Below are positions 63,410 to 64,000 of a stretch of 64,000 nt of DNA, in pieces (the first letter of the stretch is position 1; each line of letters starts with the position of its first letter). This DNA comes from Cognaticolwellia aestuarii (GTDB taxonomy: Bacteria; Pseudomonadota; Gammaproteobacteria; Enterobacterales; Alteromonadaceae). The stretch spans positions 33,272 to 97,271 of the forward strand of contig NZ_MUZV01000008.1 in NCBI RefSeq assembly GCF_002000025.1, in the 5' to 3' direction. The translations under genes were made by a program, and so were the position numbers. The notes beneath the pieces are model-generated. The model made no database searches. It had not been told where the DNA came from and saw only the letters and a program-made list of their open reading frames with translations.

Positions 63410-64000
63410 ATGACTAGCCCCAGAAAGCAACAAATTAGTTTAGCAGATACACCTTACTATCACTGTATGACTCGCTGTGTCAGGCGTGCCTTTTTATGCG
63501 GTGAAGATAAGCACTCAGGGCAAAGCTTTGAACATCGGCGAGGGTGGATAGAAGATAAATTACATTTCCTCACCACGGTTTTTGCTATTGAAATGTGTGC
63601 TTATGCGGTGATGAGCAATCATTATCATGTGGTGGTATTTGTTGATGAAGACAAAGCCAAGCAATGGAGTATGAATGAGGTACTTGAGCGCTGGCATCGG
63701 TTGCACAAAGGTACGCTATTAACCCAGCAATACCTCAATGGCGATACGCTCGCAGAGCCACTACTGGATATGGTGAATACTACGGCTGATATATATCGCC
63801 AGCGCCTTATTGACGTCAGTTGGTTTATGCGTGAAATTAATGAAAAAATAGCACGTCAGGCGAATCAAGAAGATGATTGCAAAGGCCGGTTTTGGGAAGC
63901 ACGCTTTAAATCCCAAGCACTGTTGGATGAAACAGCGCTAGTGGCTTGTATGGCTTATGTTGACTTAAACCCTGTTCGCGCCAATATCGCTGACACGCCA
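63410..64000 (+). CDS. REP-associated tyrosine transposase (RAYT), partial
   Basis: 197 codons are visible and the gene runs off the window. It begins 'MTSPRKQQISLADTPYYHCM' and contains 'TRCVRRAFLCGED'. The HUH metal motif is in 'AVMSNHYHVVVFVDED', 'GRFWEARFKSQALLDE' follows, and 'MAYVDLNPVRANIADTP' includes the candidate catalytic Tyr. This is the Y1/HUH family (TnpA-REP) that is linked to REP-like repeats, and such repeats lie just upstream. No frame disruption is seen, so it may be active. Confidence 0.93.
   Translation, partial: MTSPRKQQISLADTPYYHCMTRCVRRAFLCGEDKHSGQSFEHRRGWIEDKLHFLTTVFAIEMCAYAVMSNHYHVVVFVDEDKAKQWSMNEVLERWHRLHKGTLLTQQYLNGDTLAEPLLDMVNTTADIYRQRLIDVSWFMREINEKIARQANQEDDCKGRFWEARFKSQALLDETALVACMAYVDLNPVRANIADTP

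Noticed and set aside
62979..63433. Two minus-strand open frames with similar repeated proteins
   Set aside because: They are translations of the RAYT leader repeats and the start of the RAYT gene in the wrong direction. The protein repetition reflects DNA repeats, and no ribosome sites are seen.

Overview
The window looks like chromosomal DNA of a marine gammaproteobacterium of the order Alteromonadales, most likely a Colwelliaceae member (Colwellia or Thalassotalea type). This is an inference from the AT-rich base composition, the protein sequences, and the neighbourhoods (uvrY-uvrC-pgsA-tRNA, gcvR-bcp, yffB-dapE, yfbV beside ackA-pta, yciB-yciI). No rRNA genes are present.

Layout. 0-7 kb: a DMT exporter, a YbcJ-like S4 protein, DUF3718 and DUF1499 proteins, five near-identical tRNA-Val(TAC) genes behind a strong stringent-type promoter, gltX, and fabA with a FabR-like operator. 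7-11.3 kb: uvrY-uvrC-pgsA, then eight tRNAs (Gly, Cys, Leu, Gly, Gly, Leu, Gly, Leu) with signs of Gly-Leu unit duplication. 11.5-25 kb: housekeeping genes (FadL-type porin, bcp, gcvR, bamC, DUF2897, M15 peptidase, dapE, yffB, ACT protein, pta-ackA, yfbV, rlmA, xthA). 25.4-37.7 kb: a dense one-direction cluster made of a Tat-signal TldD-like protease, a TldE-like partner, a Tat-signal DUF4159 protein, a MoxR ATPase, a DUF58 protein and three large Bat-like or membrane proteins. This is a good candidate for a poorly described envelope system. 37.7-44.7 kb: MFS transporter, RstAB-like two-component pair, small conserved proteins, and an SOS-controlled sulA. 44-50 kb: TPR protein, QseBC-like two-component pair, then translationally coupled cupredoxin, FTR1-like permease, outer-membrane barrel and DUF1461-like genes, probably a metal-responsive transport operon. 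50-60.5 kb: lprI-like, yciI, yciB, M24 peptidase, hydrolase-OsmC fusion, gabD-like, CaiB-family transferase, MBL-fold hydrolase and recQ.

60.7-64 kb is accessory DNA and the most interesting part. It holds an integron whose integrase gene is full length except for one amber codon in place of the expected tryptophan. A LexA box lies upstream. A candidate attI region follows, then one complete gene cassette encoding a DUF2971 protein and ending in a canonical attC. The cassette start and the attC R'' arm are complementary over 11 bases, which fixes the cassette boundaries. Just after the attC there are tandem RAYT-associated repeats, a truncated RAYT 5' end and an intact RAYT transposase gene that runs off the window. 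A stub of an IS3-type orfA lies on the other side of the integrase.

Regulation visible in sequence: two LexA boxes (sulA and intI), a FabR-type palindrome at fabA, rRNA-like promoters for both tRNA arrays, and several clear intrinsic terminators.
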